In this document: in pieces, positions 22,948 through 32,752 of the stretch | Numbering within the stretch: position 1 is the first letter of the stretch | Layout: every line of letters begins with the position of its first letter | Assembly: GCF_028309625.1 (NCBI RefSeq) | Contig: NZ_JAQMHR010000010.1 | Coordinates: 36,118-100,117, forward strand | Direction of reading: 5' to 3' | Source: Trichococcus sp. K1Tr | GTDB lineage: Bacteria > Bacillota > Bacilli > Lactobacillales > Aerococcaceae | DNA length: 64,000 nucleotides | Program-made: the position numbers and the translations under genes | The notes under the pieces: generated by a model | The model's database searches: none | The model's input: the letters and a program-made list of their open reading frames with translations, nothing else | Told to the model about the DNA's origin: nothing

Positions 22948-25065
22948 TTATTTAGGGTCTAATTTCAAAAGCATGGCATTGATCGCAACAATAACGGTCG
23001 ATAAGGACATGAGGACGGCGCCGAAGGCCGGACCCAAGGTAATGCCGATAGGAGCAAGGAGGCCAGCAGCAATTGGAATCGCGATAAAATTGTAGCCTGC
23101 TCCCCATACCAAGTTTTGTTTCATTTTACGTGTCGTCTTGTTTGCTAACTCGATAAAGGATTCAATATCCCCTGGATCAGACTGAGTAAGGATAATATCC
23201 GCAGAATCCAAAGCTACTTGCGTTCCAGCTCCGATTGCAATACCTACGTCTGCCAAGGCAAGGGAAGGTGCGTCATTGACCCCGTCTCCCACCATGATAA
23301 CCGTCTTGTTTTGGTTTTTCATGGACTCGACCAGCTTGTACTTATCTTCCGGAGATTGATTGGCTTGGTATTGAATACCTAGAACTTCTGCAACTCCTTG
23401 TGCAGCTTCCTCGTTATCACCAGTAGCCATGAGTGGTTCAATTCCGTATTTTTTCAGCACCTCGATCAAGTTTCTGCTGGTTTCTTTCAGTTCATCTCCC
23501 AATGCGACAGCGCCGATTGCTTCATTATTTTCTACAAGGATACTTAAAGTAGCGCCTTTCGGAATATCCATACGCAATGCTTTTCCGTATGCCTTTTGGC
23601 TGATTAATTGATAGTGGTGGCCGTTCGCCTCCCCTTCTATTCCTGCTCCCGAAACGATTTCAATGGAGTCAAAGGAAACTGACTTAATGCCTTTCGCTTC
23701 AGCGTGGTTCACAATCGATTGGGCAATCGGGTGACTGGAGCCCGCCTCTATACCCGCCAACAAGCCTGTAATTTCTTCTTCAGAATATTTATCACTCAAA
23801 ACAGTGACGTCCAACACTTTAAATTCACCAGTTGTTAAAGTACCTGTTTTATCCAATACCATAACATCCGCTTTAGTAGTTAATTCCAAAGCTTCTCTAT
23901 TTTTAACCAGTAATCCTCGGCTTGCACCCAAACTAGTACTACGTGATACTACCAAGGGAATAGCAAGACCCAAAGCGTGTGGGCAGGCAATAACTAACGT
24001 AGTCACAGTAAAGATAACGGCTGTAGGCAGATCCGCAATGATCGTCCAGATTAGTAGGGCGATTAAAGCTACTACAACCGCAATGTAGAACAACCAGCCA
24101 GCTACTTTGTGAGCCACATTCTCTGCTCGAGAAGGTTGGCTTTGTGCTTGGCTAATTAATGATTGTACTTGTGAGATAAAGGACTTATCCCCTGTTTCTG
24201 TTACTTCTACATATAGGACACCACTACCATTTGTTGATCCACCAATGACTTGATCTTTAACATTCTTTTCGATTGGCTTAGATTCACCTGTTAAGAGGGC
24301 CTCGTTTACACGGGATTCTCCGCGAATAATGATACCATCAGCTGGAACATTTTCTCCTGCTTGAACACGGATAACATCTCCAACCTGAAGTTCAGACACA
24401 GGACGAGTCTCAATCGAATCGTCTTCTAAAACAACATGGGCGTCTTTTGGCACTAATTCTGCTAGAGCTTTTTGCGCGTCCCCTGCTTCACCCAATGCCT
24501 TCATTTCAATCCAGTGTCCTAATAACATGATTAAAAGTAACGTTGCAAACTCAAAGAAGAAGTCCATAACATGTTCTCCGGTCACATATCGAGCGGCCAC
24601 TGCGTAAACACTATAGGCATAAGAAACCGTTATTCCCAAAGTAATCAAGGACATCATGCCTGGAACTTTTGAATTAAACTCATCTTTCGCACCCATGTAG
24701 AATGGTTTTCCGCCATAAATGTATAGAATTGTTGCCAATACAGCTGCTACAACGTCTGCATAAGGAAAGATAATTTGGAAAGGCAACTGAATATCCATCA
24801 AAGGAGTAATGAGTAAGATTGCAATTCCTAATGGGAGTGACTTCAAGAAAATCTCCTTAAAGCTACCGTGATGGTGGTGGGCATGCCCTCCCATTGCGCC
24901 ATGATCCATTTCACTGTGATCCATCGCACTATGATCCATCTTGCTGTGATCCATCTGACTATGATCCATCTTGCTGTGATCCATCTTGCTGTGATCCATC
25001 TGACTATGGTCCATCTTGCTGTGGTCCGTTGGTTTATTCGAACCGTTCTGTTGCTTGTTGTTCAT
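22948..25065 (-). CDS. copB: Copper-exporting P1B-3-type ATPase (CPH class)
   Basis: A 705-residue pump. The ion-binding motif is CPH (VIACPHALGLAIP), which marks the CopB class of Cu/Ag exporters, with the phosphorylation site DKTGTLTTG and hinge GDGVNDAPS. There is no HMA domain; instead residues 13-58 are nine tandem DHSxM pentapeptides followed by a His cluster (GGHAHHHHGS), a likely flexible copper-binding tail. The last membrane segments end IVAINAMLLKLDPK. It is the terminal gene of the copY operon, about 140 bases after copZ. Confidence 0.92.
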   Translation of the reverse strand: MNNKQQNGSNKPTDHSKMDHSQMDHSKMDHSKMDHSQMDHSKMDHSAMDHSEMDHGAMGGHAHHHHGSFKEIFLKSLPLGIAILLITPLMDIQLPFQIIFPYADVVAAVLATILYIYGGKPFYMGAKDEFNSKVPGMMSLITLGITVSYAYSVYAVAARYVTGEHVMDFFFEFATLLLIMLLGHWIEMKALGEAGDAQKALAELVPKDAHVVLEDDSIETRPVSELQVGDVIRVQAGENVPADGIIIRGESRVNEALLTGESKPIEKNVKDQVIGGSTNGSGVLYVEVTETGDKSFISQVQSLISQAQSQPSRAENVAHKVAGWLFYIAVVVALIALLIWTIIADLPTAVIFTVTTLVIACPHALGLAIPLVVSRSTSLGASRGLLVKNREALELTTKADVMVLDKTGTLTTGEFKVLDVTVLSDKYSEEEITGLLAGIEAGSSHPIAQSIVNHAEAKGIKSVSFDSIEIVSGAGIEGEANGHHYQLISQKAYGKALRMDIPKGATLSILVENNEAIGAVALGDELKETSRNLIEVLKKYGIEPLMATGDNEEAAQGVAEVLGIQYQANQSPEDKYKLVESMKNQNKTVIMVGDGVNDAPSLALADVGIAIGAGTQVALDSADIILTQSDPGDIESFIELANKTTRKMKQNLVWGAGYNFIAIPIAAGLLAPIGITLGPAFGAVLMSLSTVIVAINAMLLKLDPK
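24895..25029 (-). repeat. 15-base tandem repeat encoding DHSxM pentapeptides of CopB
   Basis: Nine consecutive 15-base units (about 135 bases) encode (M/T)DHS followed by K, Q, A or E, the last as MDHGA. The DNA units are nearly identical (ATGGATCACAGCAAG type), so the number is likely to vary by slippage between strains. Confidence 0.9.
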
Positions 25066-25205
25066 AAACTTATCCTCCTCTTACCTCGATTAAAGAATGA
25101 GCCTCAGCTGTTCTCCCTGTTTCTTCATGAAGGATAAAAACTGAGGCTCCCCGAATAGAATCTGAATACAAAAAATTACCTAACTTACAAAATTTTTAAA
25201 CTACC

Positions 25206-25409
25206 TTACTCCACTACTGAATACTTTGTGTCCTCTAAAACTGCGACAAATGTTGCTTTATCAATAACAGATCGTGTATTTATAGTAGCTTTTTTGCCTT
25301 TCAAATCAACAGACACTGATTCTACTCCCTTTATGGATTCGAATTTTTCTTTTACTCCCTTGGCGCAACCTTCACATTTCATGCCTTCTACGAATACTTC
25401 TTGTTTCAT
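25206..25409 (-). CDS. copZ: Copper chaperone, single HMA domain
   Basis: A 67-residue HMA protein with the metal site GMKCEGC and a normal ferredoxin-like pattern (VKEKFESIKGVESVSVDLKGKKATI). It should carry Cu(I) between the CopA/CopB pumps and the CopY repressor. GAGGA lies about eight bases before ATG 25409; the longer frame to 25478 has no ribosome site. It lies between the small HMA-like gene and copB in the cop operon. Confidence 0.88.
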   Translation of the reverse strand: MKQEVFVEGMKCEGCAKGVKEKFESIKGVESVSVDLKGKKATINTRSVIDKATFVAVLEDTKYSVVE

Positions 25410-25492
25410 AAATTTTTCCTCATTTCTTTTTTTTATTATTAAATTTCTCTTTATCCTTTTTTGAAAGAAATGTTTCAACCGTCAGTCAACTA

Positions 25493-25744
25493 TTAATGAA
25501 AACTAAAATGGGGTTGTGTGCAACAGTCGCAATTCTCCGCTTCATTGATCTCCCTTAAAAGATAGGGAATATCGGATAATGCTCCCAGAAACTCATCTTG
25601 CTTCGTTTTATTACCTTGAACGAGTGCAATTTTCTTGCTTTCATCAATAGACACGCTCTCCACTGCAGGGAATTTTTTTGTCTTTTCCGCTATTATGTTT
25701 AAGCATTTGAAACAAGATAAACTTATAGTTAACTCCATCCTCAT
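25493..25744 (-). CDS. Small HMA-like protein with Cys/His tail
   Basis: An 83-residue protein directly after copA (17 bases from its stop). The first 65 residues follow the HMA fold with the site SCFKC (no Met or Thr before the first Cys), and the end carries ENCDCCTQPHFSFH, an extra metal-binding cluster. GAGG lies eight bases before ATG 25744. It is probably a second copper-handling protein of the operon, distinct from copZ. I do not know a named family for it. Confidence 0.75.
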   Translation of the reverse strand: MRMELTISLSCFKCLNIIAEKTKKFPAVESVSIDESKKIALVQGNKTKQDEFLGALSDIPYLLREINEAENCDCCTQPHFSFH

Positions 25745-25761
25745 TCTACCATCCTCAGTTT

Positions 25762-28221
25762 TTATTTCATAACAGAAGGTTGAAATCCCTTTAAACGTAA
25801 TGCATTCAACAAAACAGAAATGGAACTGAAACTCATTGCTGCTGCTGCAATAACCGGGCTGAGCAGAGGACCTCCAAATGCATAAACAACACCCATCGCA
25901 AAGGGGATACCAAATATGTTGTACGCGAATGCCCAAAACAAGTTTTCTTTAATGTTTCGGATGGTGGATTTACTCAATTCAACAGCAGTAGGTACGTCCA
26001 TGAGATCACTCCGCATTAAGACGACATCTGCTGATTCTATGGCTACATCCGTACCCGAACCGATTGCAATCCCTACATCTGCCTGGGCAAGAGCTGGAGC
26101 GTCATTGATTCCGTCGCCAACCATCCCTACCTTTTTGCCTTCATCCTGCAACTTCTTCACTTCATTAGCTTTATCTTCTGGTAAGACTTCGCTCAACACC
26201 CGATCGATGCCCACTTGCTTGGCGATGGCCTCAGCGGTCCGTTTGTTGTCTCCGGTGATCATGGCTACTTCGATTCCCATCTTATGCAGCTTCTTGATGG
26301 CACGTAAGCTGCTCTCTTTTACAGTATCCGCTACCGCAATGATTCCAGCGATTTTACCATCCTTTGCAATGTACATAGGAGTCTTCCCTTGGCTTGCTAA
26401 CGCATCGGAGGCAGAGGCCAAGTTTCCCAGGACAATGTGCCTTTCGTCCATCAGCTTCTTGTTTCCAAGCAAGAGGTGTTGCCCATTGATTGTCACTTCA
26501 ATCCCATGTCCTGGAATAGCATTAAACATTTCTGTTTTCAAGAATGCTAGACCCTTCTCTTCTGCGCTATTCACGATTGCCTCACCAAGTGGGTGTTCCG
26601 AGCCTTTTTCGGCGGAAGCAGAAAGAGTCAGTAATTCCGTTTCGGAAATCCCTTCAGCGGTGATAATATCCGTTACTTTTGGCTTCCCTTCTGTTATCGT
26701 ACCCGTTTTGTCGAACACAATGGTGTTCAGCTTATGGGTCGTCTCCAACGCGGTCCCGCTCTTGAATAACACACCATGCTCGGCACCTTTTCCTGTACCG
26801 ATCATAATCGCTGTAGGAGTAGCCAGACCAAGTGCGCATGGGCAGGCAATCACCAGTACCGAAATGGCTATAGTCAAGGCGAATACACCTGTTTGACCAG
26901 CTAAGTACCACGCTATCGCGGAAAGAATTGCAATCGCAATGACAATCGGAACAAAATACCCGGAAATGATATCAGCCATCTTGGCAATAGGGGCTTTGGA
27001 CCCTTGGGCATCTTCCACCAACTTGATAATTTGGGACAGCGCAGTGTCTTTCCCCACTTTTGTCGCCTGGTACCGAATCGTCCCATTTTTGTTGATACTC
27101 GCACCGATAATGGCGTCTCCCACAGATTTTTCCACGGGGATACTTTCACCTGTGAGCATGGATTCATCTACCGACGTCAATCCTTCGGTAACCACGCCAT
27201 CAACAGGCATTTTCCCCCCTGGCCTCACAACGATAATGTCGCCAACCACCACTTCATCAATGGAAAGCTCTGTCTCTTTTCCGTTTCGTACCACGAGGGC
27301 GGTTTTAGGTGCCAATCCCATAAGTTTTTTAATGGCTTCAGATGTTTTGCCTTTTGTTAAGGTCTCGAGATATTTCCCTAGGACGATTAAAGCTAAGATA
27401 ACGGCTGCCGTTTCATAGTACAGTTCATTGGCATAAGCTACATCTCCAAGGAAAATCATCCCTGTTGCAAACACGCCATAAAGGAAAGCTGCACTAGTCC
27501 CTAGAGAAATCAGCGAATCCATATTAGGGTGCCCTTTAGACAATGCCTTGAACCCATTGCGATATATTTTACTGTTGACCGCAACCACAGGGAGTGTCAG
27601 AACGAGTTGAACAATAGCAAAGGCTTCCGGATTCATCATTGGGTTAATGAAATCAGGAAGGGGCGCATTCACCAAATGCCCCATTGCGATATAGAACAAC
27701 GGAGCTGTAAATAGCGCGGAAATTAGAAACCTGTTCCAGAGACTCTTGATTTCTTTCTGTTTCTTTTCTTTATCCTGGTCTACCGTATCAGCAGTTGCTA
27801 CTTCTTCATGTGCCTCATAACCTGAATCCATAACCGCCTTTATGATATCGGTAAGGTTCACCATACCCGGATCATACTCCACTACCAGTTTCTCCGTGGC
27901 CAGATTTACGGAGGAAAGATTTACTCCTCGTAGTTTCTGGGTTGCCTTTTCAATCGTCTGGGCGCATGAAGCACATGTCATACCCTCAATATTGAATGTT
28001 TTTTTAACCGTATTTGAAATGGCTGTATACCCTGCGTCTGCCACTGCTTTTTGAATGTCCGCTTCTGTCAATGCTGAACTGTCAAACTGGATATTCATTT
28101 TTTCGGTTGCGAGATTGACGTTCGCAGTCTTTACTCCTGATAATTTCTGAGCAGCCTTCTCTACAGTTTGTGCACAGGATGCACAGGTCATGCCATCTAT
28201 ACTGAATACTTTATTCTCCAT
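25762..28221 (-). CDS. copA: Copper-exporting P1B-1-type ATPase
   Basis: An 819-residue pump with two N-terminal HMA domains, each with GMTCASC (near residues 8-14 and 83-89), eight membrane helices, CPC in [15 protein letters not shown], phosphorylation site [14 protein letters not shown] and GDGINDAPA, and the P1B-1 markers in the last helices ([11 protein letters not shown] and [15 protein letters not shown]). It exports Cu(I). It follows copY by 15 bases with a GGGAGGA ribosome site. It is the standard CopA of Firmicutes. Confidence 0.95.
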   Translation of the reverse strand: MENKVFSIDGMTCASCAQTVEKAAQKLSGVKTANVNLATEKMNIQFDSSALTEADIQKAVADAGYTAISNTVKKTFNIEGMTCASCAQTIEKATQKLRGVNLSSVNLATEKLVVEYDPGMVNLTDIIKAVMDSGYEAHEEVATADTVDQDKEKKQKEIKSLWNRFLISALFTAPLFYIAMGHLVNAPLPDFINPMMNPEAFAIVQLVLTLPVVAVNSKIYRNGFKALSKGHPNMDSLISLGTSAAFLYGVFATGMIFLGDVAYANELYYETAAVILALIVLGKYLETLTKGKTSEAIKKLMGLAPKTALVVRNGKETELSIDEVVVGDIIVVRPGGKMPVDGVVTEGLTSVDESMLTGESIPVEKSVGDAIIGASINKNGTIRYQATKVGKDTALSQIIKLVEDAQGSKAPIAKMADIISGYFVPIVIAIAILSAIAWYLAGQTGVFALTIAISVLVIACPCALGLATPTAIMIGTGKGAEHGVLFKSGTALETTHKLNTIVFDKTGTITEGKPKVTDIITAEGISETELLTLSASAEKGSEHPLGEAIVNSAEEKGLAFLKTEMFNAIPGHGIEVTINGQHLLLGNKKLMDERHIVLGNLASASDALASQGKTPMYIAKDGKIAGIIAVADTVKESSLRAIKKLHKMGIEVAMITGDNKRTAEAIAKQVGIDRVLSEVLPEDKANEVKKLQDEGKKVGMVGDGINDAPALAQADVGIAIGSGTDVAIESADVVLMRSDLMDVPTAVELSKSTIRNIKENLFWAFAYNIFGIPFAMGVVYAFGGPLLSPVIAAAAMSFSSISVLLNALRLKGFQPSVMK

Positions 28222-28236
28222 TTTTACTTATCCTCC

Positions 28237-28692
28237 CTATTTTCCATGTTGGTGTAGGTTGCACTGACATTGCTTGGGTAGACATCGGCAGCTAACCTCT
28301 TCCACAGCGGAAGTTTTTTTCTTTTCCAAAATCTCTTCCAAGTAGCGGATATCATTAAAGCTCAATACGTTGTCCTTGATCATTTCCCCAATCACATGTC
28401 CTATATCTTTATTGCAAATACGGCTGAAAATGTCGCCTGTATAGTTTCGGACAGTAACTTCCTCTGCAACACGTGCCGTGTAGATAAACTTTTTCCCATC
28501 TTGCTCAGTGGATAACGCGCCCTTTTCAACCAAACGACCCAACAGAGTTTTGATGGTGGTTGCCTTCCAGTCCATCTTATCTTCCAGGATCGAAATAACT
28601 TCCTTACTCGTGACATGATGGTTTGCCCAAACAACACGCATGACTTCCCATTCGGCATCAGTTATATGGGGAGTTAACGTTCCTTTCTTCAT
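28237..28692 (-). CDS. copY: Copper-responsive repressor, CopY/TcrY type (BlaI family)
   Basis: A 151-residue protein: an N-terminal winged helix of the BlaI/MecI/CopY type (ITDAEWEVMRVVWANHHVTSKEVISIL...WKATTIKTLLGRLVEKGAL) and a C-terminal copper motif CRCLPKQCQC, matching CxCx4CxC. Copper displaces zinc in this motif and releases DNA. It is the first gene of the operon and has two cop boxes upstream, so it is autoregulated. AAGGGG lies five bases before ATG. Confidence 0.92.
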   Translation of the reverse strand: MKKGTLTPHITDAEWEVMRVVWANHHVTSKEVISILEDKMDWKATTIKTLLGRLVEKGALSTEQDGKKFIYTARVAEEVTVRNYTGDIFSRICNKDIGHVIGEMIKDNVLSFNDIRYLEEILEKKKTSAVEEVSCRCLPKQCQCNLHQHGK

Positions 28693-28720
28693 TTTTACCC
28701 CTTCTTCCCTATCGTTCGTC

Positions 28721-28761
28721 TACAAACGTAAACGTTTCTATATTTACAATTTACACTTGTA
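28721..28761 (-). promoter_or_regulatory. Paired cop boxes (CopY operators)
   Basis: TACACTTGTA at 28752-28761 is a perfect TACAnnTGTA box; TACAAACGTA at 28721-28730 is a one-mismatch box. Both flanks extend with GTC(T)/AGAC symmetry. Their position 30-70 bases before copY matches the two-box operators of enterococcal cop operons. Confidence 0.85.
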
Positions 28762-28796
28762 GACGATATTTGTCAATTCTTTTTACCTTCAATCAT

Positions 28797-28850
28797 CAAA
28801 AAATAGACCAAGACTGCAATCATTGTGCGATTTCAGTCTTGGCCTATTTT
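28797..28850. repeat. Dispersed hairpin repeat, copy 2 (terminator of FTR1 gene)
   Basis: AAATAGACCAAGACTG...ATC pairs with GATTTCAGTCTTGGCCTATTT. It closely matches the hairpin at 11686-11739, including the loop borders. It lies 39 bases after the FTR1 stop codon on the minus strand. Confidence 0.8.
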
Positions 28851-28888
28851 AATTGATCATATCTTTATAAGTTACAATCGAATTTATG

Positions 28889-29734
28889 TTATTGCACGAA
28901 CGAATTTAATTTGCTCGCTTCTTTGTTTATTTCCCTATGCCAAATGTAGAAGAGCGAACCCGTGTAGAGGTATTGCATAATGAATTGAAGTATTTCTGGT
29001 TTGGAATACCATCCGAACACGACATACATAGGCAACCCAAGCAATCCTTCTTTATGGTAGAAAATAGTCTCAGATAGATCAAAAGCTTTTATGAACAGTG
29101 GACTCTCACTGGCTAATAGGTTCATTGAGCCAAGCGCGGATAGGCCTTCATGGATACCGTAGCCAAGCAAAAAGCCGGCTTGCAGGATAAGATAGGCCAA
29201 GGTGATGTTGAATAGAATCCTTAAATTGACTTTCACCAGCGAATGATTGATCAGGACTGCCAACACTAAAGCAGCTGCAATCCCCGCAAACAGGGCTGCG
29301 ATGCCATACTGTCCGGCAAAAGTGAAGATTGCTACCTCTACGCCCTCACGCGCCACCATGATGAAAGCAACGCTAGCAATCCCGAAGGCAGACAGATTTT
29401 GGCTGACACTACTTTCCACAGTCGAGACCATGTTTCGGCCGTGCTTGATCATCCAGTAAATGAACGTAGTCACTAATGCCAACGCAACGAAACTTGCTCC
29501 GCTCTCCCATAATTTTGCTACTTCATCCATTCTGTCGATTGCTTTGGACAGGATGTAAAGAATGCCTCCGATGCCCAGAGAAGCAACAATACCACTGATT
29601 GTCCCGTAGTAAACATATTTCCGCAAAGATTCATTTTTGCTTTTCCTCAGGTATTGAAGAATGATGCTGACGATCAGGAATGCTTCCAGGCCTTCCCTAA
29701 AACCCATGATAAACGCGGGTAGAAATGTATCCAT
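28889..29734 (-). CDS. FTR1 family iron permease
   Basis: A 281-residue protein with seven membrane segments and two REGxE motifs (FREGLEAFL near residue 13 and AREGVEVAIF in the fourth segment), the iron-translocation signature of FTR1/EfeU permeases. The companions EfeO and EfeB are not in this window, so it may act alone or be driven by separate partners. A Fur box lies about 55 bases upstream and predicts induction by iron shortage. AAGGAG precedes the ATG. Confidence 0.9.
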   Translation of the reverse strand: MDTFLPAFIMGFREGLEAFLIVSIILQYLRKSKNESLRKYVYYGTISGIVASLGIGGILYILSKAIDRMDEVAKLWESGASFVALALVTTFIYWMIKHGRNMVSTVESSVSQNLSAFGIASVAFIMVAREGVEVAIFTFAGQYGIAALFAGIAAALVLAVLINHSLVKVNLRILFNITLAYLILQAGFLLGYGIHEGLSALGSMNLLASESPLFIKAFDLSETIFYHKEGLLGLPMYVVFGWYSKPEILQFIMQYLYTGSLFYIWHREINKEASKLNSFVQ

Positions 29735-29787
29735 ATTAATTCTCCTTTAAATGTATTAGTCCAGACCGTATTATTTCTCGATGCAAT

Positions 29788-29802
29788 TGAGAATGATTCT
29801 CA
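29788..29802 (-). promoter_or_regulatory. Fur box upstream of the FTR1 gene
   Basis: TGAGAATGATTCTCA is a 7-1-7 inverted repeat, the core of a Gram-positive Fur/PerR-type box, about 55 bases before the permease start. The surrounding 29735-30064 gap otherwise holds only a terminator. Confidence 0.75.
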
Positions 29803-29889
29803 CTTACATCATTATGGATGCATCTGTTCAACTTGTCAATGAGAAAATTCTAATTTTAAAAGATATCGTTCTATCCGAGTCGTTGTCAG

Positions 29890-29939
29890 AAAAAATCAAA
29901 GAAGATGACCCCGATTGCTTATCGAGATCATCTTCTTTG
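29890..29939 (-). terminator. Terminator of msrA-metQ
   Basis: CAAAGAAGATGA and TCATCTTCTTTG form a 12-base stem with a 19-base loop; on the minus strand it is followed by ATTTTTTC. It lies 125 bases after the metQ stop. Confidence 0.7.
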
Positions 29940-30064
29940 GGCTGCATAATACATGCCTTTTGTTGCGTAATTTTCTAAACCACTACTTAATCAAGGTAAA
30001 ATGTCAGCCCAGGTTTGCACCCTTGCTTTTGCCGTGACCAGCTAGATTTGGAGCTGTGTTGTGT

Positions 30065-30886
30065 TTATTCCCAAACGGGTATGGACGATTTATTGGTAAC
30101 TTCATCTATGATTTTTTCGACTTCAGGAGTTTGATAATAATCGACGATGATTTGGAAATCAGGGTCTTCCGTTTCATCTTCTCGAGAAGCGATCACATTG
30201 TAATAAGGTTTGGATGAGTCAGCCACGGGTTCAAGGAAAATAGCATCCTCAGTAGGCACCAAGCCTGCATCGGCAGCCATGTCATTATTGACTACGGATG
30301 CGTCAACATCCGTCATAGCGCGAGCAGTTTGATTGGCAGCCAGGACAGTAAATTTAAGGTTTTTCGGATTTGAAGTGATGTCGTTTACAGTAGGCAATAA
30401 GCCCTTCTCTGCATCCAATTCAATCAGGCCGGCAGCCTGCAACAACAGCAATGCTCTGGATTCGTTCGAAACATCATCCGGTATCGCGATTTCCCCTCCA
30501 TCCGGTATTTCGTCTACAGATTCATATTTTTCGGAAAAAAGACCCATCGGATTCAGTGTCGTATACGCGATAGTCGTATTACTGTATCCAGCATCTTCAT
30601 TCACTTGCTCCATATAAATTTCAGTCAAAGCCGCGTGCAGATCAATTTCGCCCTCTTCCAAAGCTTGAATCGGTTTAACATACTCCGTGAATTTTACCAG
30701 TTCGATTCTTACAGGCTCGTTATTTTCTTCGAGTTGTTCTTGAACATGTTCCCACACCTCATTACGTTCCCCGACAACACCAATTTTTACAGTCCGGATA
30801 TCTTCTTGAGCCGCTTCTTGTCCGCAAGCCGCGAGAAACAATATAGCAGCTCCCATAGTAAACAAACTCTTAACTATTTTTTTCAT
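30065..30886 (-). CDS. MetQ/NlpA family substrate-binding lipoprotein
   Basis: A 273-residue lipoprotein with signal peptide and lipobox LAAC (Cys21) and the NlpA pattern: [81 protein letters not shown]. Family members bind methionine or related amino acids for an ABC importer, but no MetN or MetI gene is present nearby. The gene overlaps the 3' end of msrA by about 17 bases and would be translated from the same mRNA. It may serve the MetNI transporter encoded elsewhere, supplying methionine during oxidative damage. Confidence 0.85.
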   Translation of the reverse strand: MKKIVKSLFTMGAAILFLAACGQEAAQEDIRTVKIGVVGERNEVWEHVQEQLEENNEPVRIELVKFTEYVKPIQALEEGEIDLHAALTEIYMEQVNEDAGYSNTTIAYTTLNPMGLFSEKYESVDEIPDGGEIAIPDDVSNESRALLLLQAAGLIELDAEKGLLPTVNDITSNPKNLKFTVLAANQTARAMTDVDASVVNNDMAADAGLVPTEDAIFLEPVADSSKPYYNVIASREDETEDPDFQIIVDYYQTPEVEKIIDEVTNKSSIPVWE

Positions 30887-31418
30887 GTTTTTCCACATCT
30901 CCCCATACTTCGTTTAAGCGATTCTGTCTGTCTTCCTCCAAGGGTATCATTCGCTCATGGTTTCCCTCTTTTTTATAAAAATCCTGATGATACTCTTCTG
31001 CAGGATAAAAGATGCCTGCAGGCGAAATTTGCGTGACGATCGGTGCAGCAATTGACAGCTTGCCTTTCAGATCCTCTTTGGAACGTTCCGCAATTTCTTT
31101 CTGTGTTTCTGAATGATAAAAGATTTCCGGACGGTACGATGATCCGCGGTCCATGAACTGTCCCATGGCATCTGTCGGATCCGTTTGTTGCCAATAAATA
31201 TCCAATAACTCCCCATAGGAAATTATACTGTTATCAAAAGTGATCTGGATCGCTTCCGTGTGTCCGGTTTCTCCTACCTTCACTTCCTCATACGTCGGAT
31301 TTTCTTTGAAACCACCGGTATAGCCTGAAACAACGGATTCGATTCCAGGTCTTTCATCAAACGGTTCAAGCATACACCAGAAACAACCTCCGGCAAGTGT
31401 TGCAATTTCTTTGGACAT
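30870..31418 (-). CDS. msrA: Peptide methionine sulfoxide reductase A
   Basis: A 182-residue enzyme that reduces methionine-S-sulfoxide. The active site is GGCFWC with catalytic Cys12, followed by VVSGYTGG and the usual YHQDFY near the C-terminus. The resolving Cys seen in some MsrA C-termini is absent. ATG 31418 lies nine bases after GGGGGAG; the longer frame to 31457 has no site. It is the first gene of a two-gene unit with the MetQ-like lipoprotein. Confidence 0.93.
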   Translation of the reverse strand: MSKEIATLAGGCFWCMLEPFDERPGIESVVSGYTGGFKENPTYEEVKVGETGHTEAIQITFDNSIISYGELLDIYWQQTDPTDAMGQFMDRGSSYRPEIFYHSETQKEIAERSKEDLKGKLSIAAPIVTQISPAGIFYPAEEYHQDFYKKEGNHERMIPLEEDRQNRLNEVWGDVEKHEKNS

Positions 31419-31652
31419 AGTCTTATTCTCCCCCAAAATGGCGCCTCGCCAATTCATAACATTTTTTCATTATATAACAGGAAGTTACTTTTAGATAGTG
31501 AAACAAAAACGATCAATAATGATCGCTTTTTCCGAACACGTCAGCATGCCCATTCTGAAAATCATTGACTTTTCCTATAATTGAATTATCCTATCAATAT
31601 AACAAAATATGGGGATTATGAGAATCGATGCGTTTTCACCGGGAGTGCATTG

Positions 31653-32543
31653 ATGATTCAGGATAGCGAGGGAATAATGCAAAATACAAAAAATCAGGCT
31701 CAAATATATGCTTTTGTTACAGTGCTTCTATGGGCATCGGCATTTGTTCTCACAAAAATCGCGCTGACTTACTATACGGCAGAAGCGATAGGCGCACTTC
31801 GTTATGTGATTGCTTCTCTATTATTTCTTGCAATCGGAATTTTTTACAAAATTGGATTTCCGGAAAAAAAGGATATCCCTAAATTCCTGCTGGCCGGCGC
31901 TTTAGGTTTTGCGCTGTACATGATCACCTTCAACCAAGCATCCAAATCGCTGACGGCAGCAACGGGCAGTGTTGTCATCGCCTCAGCGCCCATCCTGACG
32001 GCTCTGTTTGCCCGGATCATTTTCAAGGAAAAGATCAAGCTCTTGGGGTGGATCGCTATCATCATCGAATTTTTCGGGATTCTGATTTTGACATTATGGA
32101 ACGGCATCCTTTCGGTGAACGCAGGCATTTTCTGGATGTTTGGCGCAGCCGTCTGCATCAGCGGCTATAATCTTCTTCAACGTTCTTTATTAAAAAAATA
32201 TTCTCCTTTGCAGTCAACAGCTTATAGCGTTTTGGCTGGAACCGTATTTCTGCTGGGGTATTTACCGGATGCGGCAGTACAATTTGGCAAAGCCCCTCTT
32301 CAGCAGTTGTTGGTCATGAGTTTTCTGGGCGTATTCCCAAGTGCGCTTGCGTACATGTTGTGGGCAAAAGCGCTGATGATTGCTCAAAAAAAAAGCGATG
32401 TAACGAATTATATGTTTGTTACCCCGTTGTTGGCTGCTTTGATGGGCTTCCTCATAATGGGAGAGATCCCTGCATTATCGACATGGGTAGGTGGCCTGAT
32501 GATATTTGCAGGATTGTTGTTGTTCAAAAAATCCAATACGTGA
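31653..32543 (+). CDS. EamA/DMT superfamily transporter
   Basis: A protein of about 296 residues with ten membrane segments in two EamA repeats (residues 15-145 and 160-290), beginning FVTVLLWASAFVLTKIAL and ending GGLMIFAGLLLFKKSN. Such proteins export or import metabolites; the substrate cannot be predicted. Two in-frame ATGs have ribosome sites: 31653 (GGAG, seven bases) and 31677 (GAGGG, four bases); the first was chosen. It is alone, with a strong terminator after it. Confidence 0.85.
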   Translation: MIQDSEGIMQNTKNQAQIYAFVTVLLWASAFVLTKIALTYYTAEAIGALRYVIASLLFLAIGIFYKIGFPEKKDIPKFLLAGALGFALYMITFNQASKSLTAATGSVVIASAPILTALFARIIFKEKIKLLGWIAIIIEFFGILILTLWNGILSVNAGIFWMFGAAVCISGYNLLQRSLLKKYSPLQSTAYSVLAGTVFLLGYLPDAAVQFGKAPLQQLLVMSFLGVFPSALAYMLWAKALMIAQKKSDVTNYMFVTPLLAALMGFLIMGEIPALSTWVGGLMIFAGLLLFKKSNT

Positions 32544-32648
32544 TTGCGTGCTATCCACGAGAGTTTAGAGAGCAGTGTCAAGCCTCCTCTACTATCTTCT
32601 GTTCACAGTTCACCTCTTCAAGTATGGCGGACAATTGTCTTCCAGAAA

Positions 32649-32693
32649 TAAACTAAGAGCCACTCCTGAATCATATGGAGTGGCTCTTAGTTT
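32649..32693. terminator. Bidirectional terminator between the DMT transporter and sucrose phosphorylase
   Basis: AAACTAAGAGCCACTCC and GGAGTGGCTCTTAGTTT form a perfect 17-base stem between convergent genes. Confidence 0.9.
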
Positions 32694-32752
32694 ACCTTGC
32701 AGTGGTTATTGTCGGTTGTGATATTTGAAGTGGTAATTCAGCTTGGCATATA

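Noticed and set aside
25916..26896. Plus-strand frame of 326 codons opposite copA
   Set aside because: Serine/proline-rich antisense reading of a certain copA gene.
31419..31652. Possible methionine riboswitch before msrA-metQ
   Set aside because: I looked for S-box or T-box cores upstream of msrA and saw none; the leader is short and without conserved helices.
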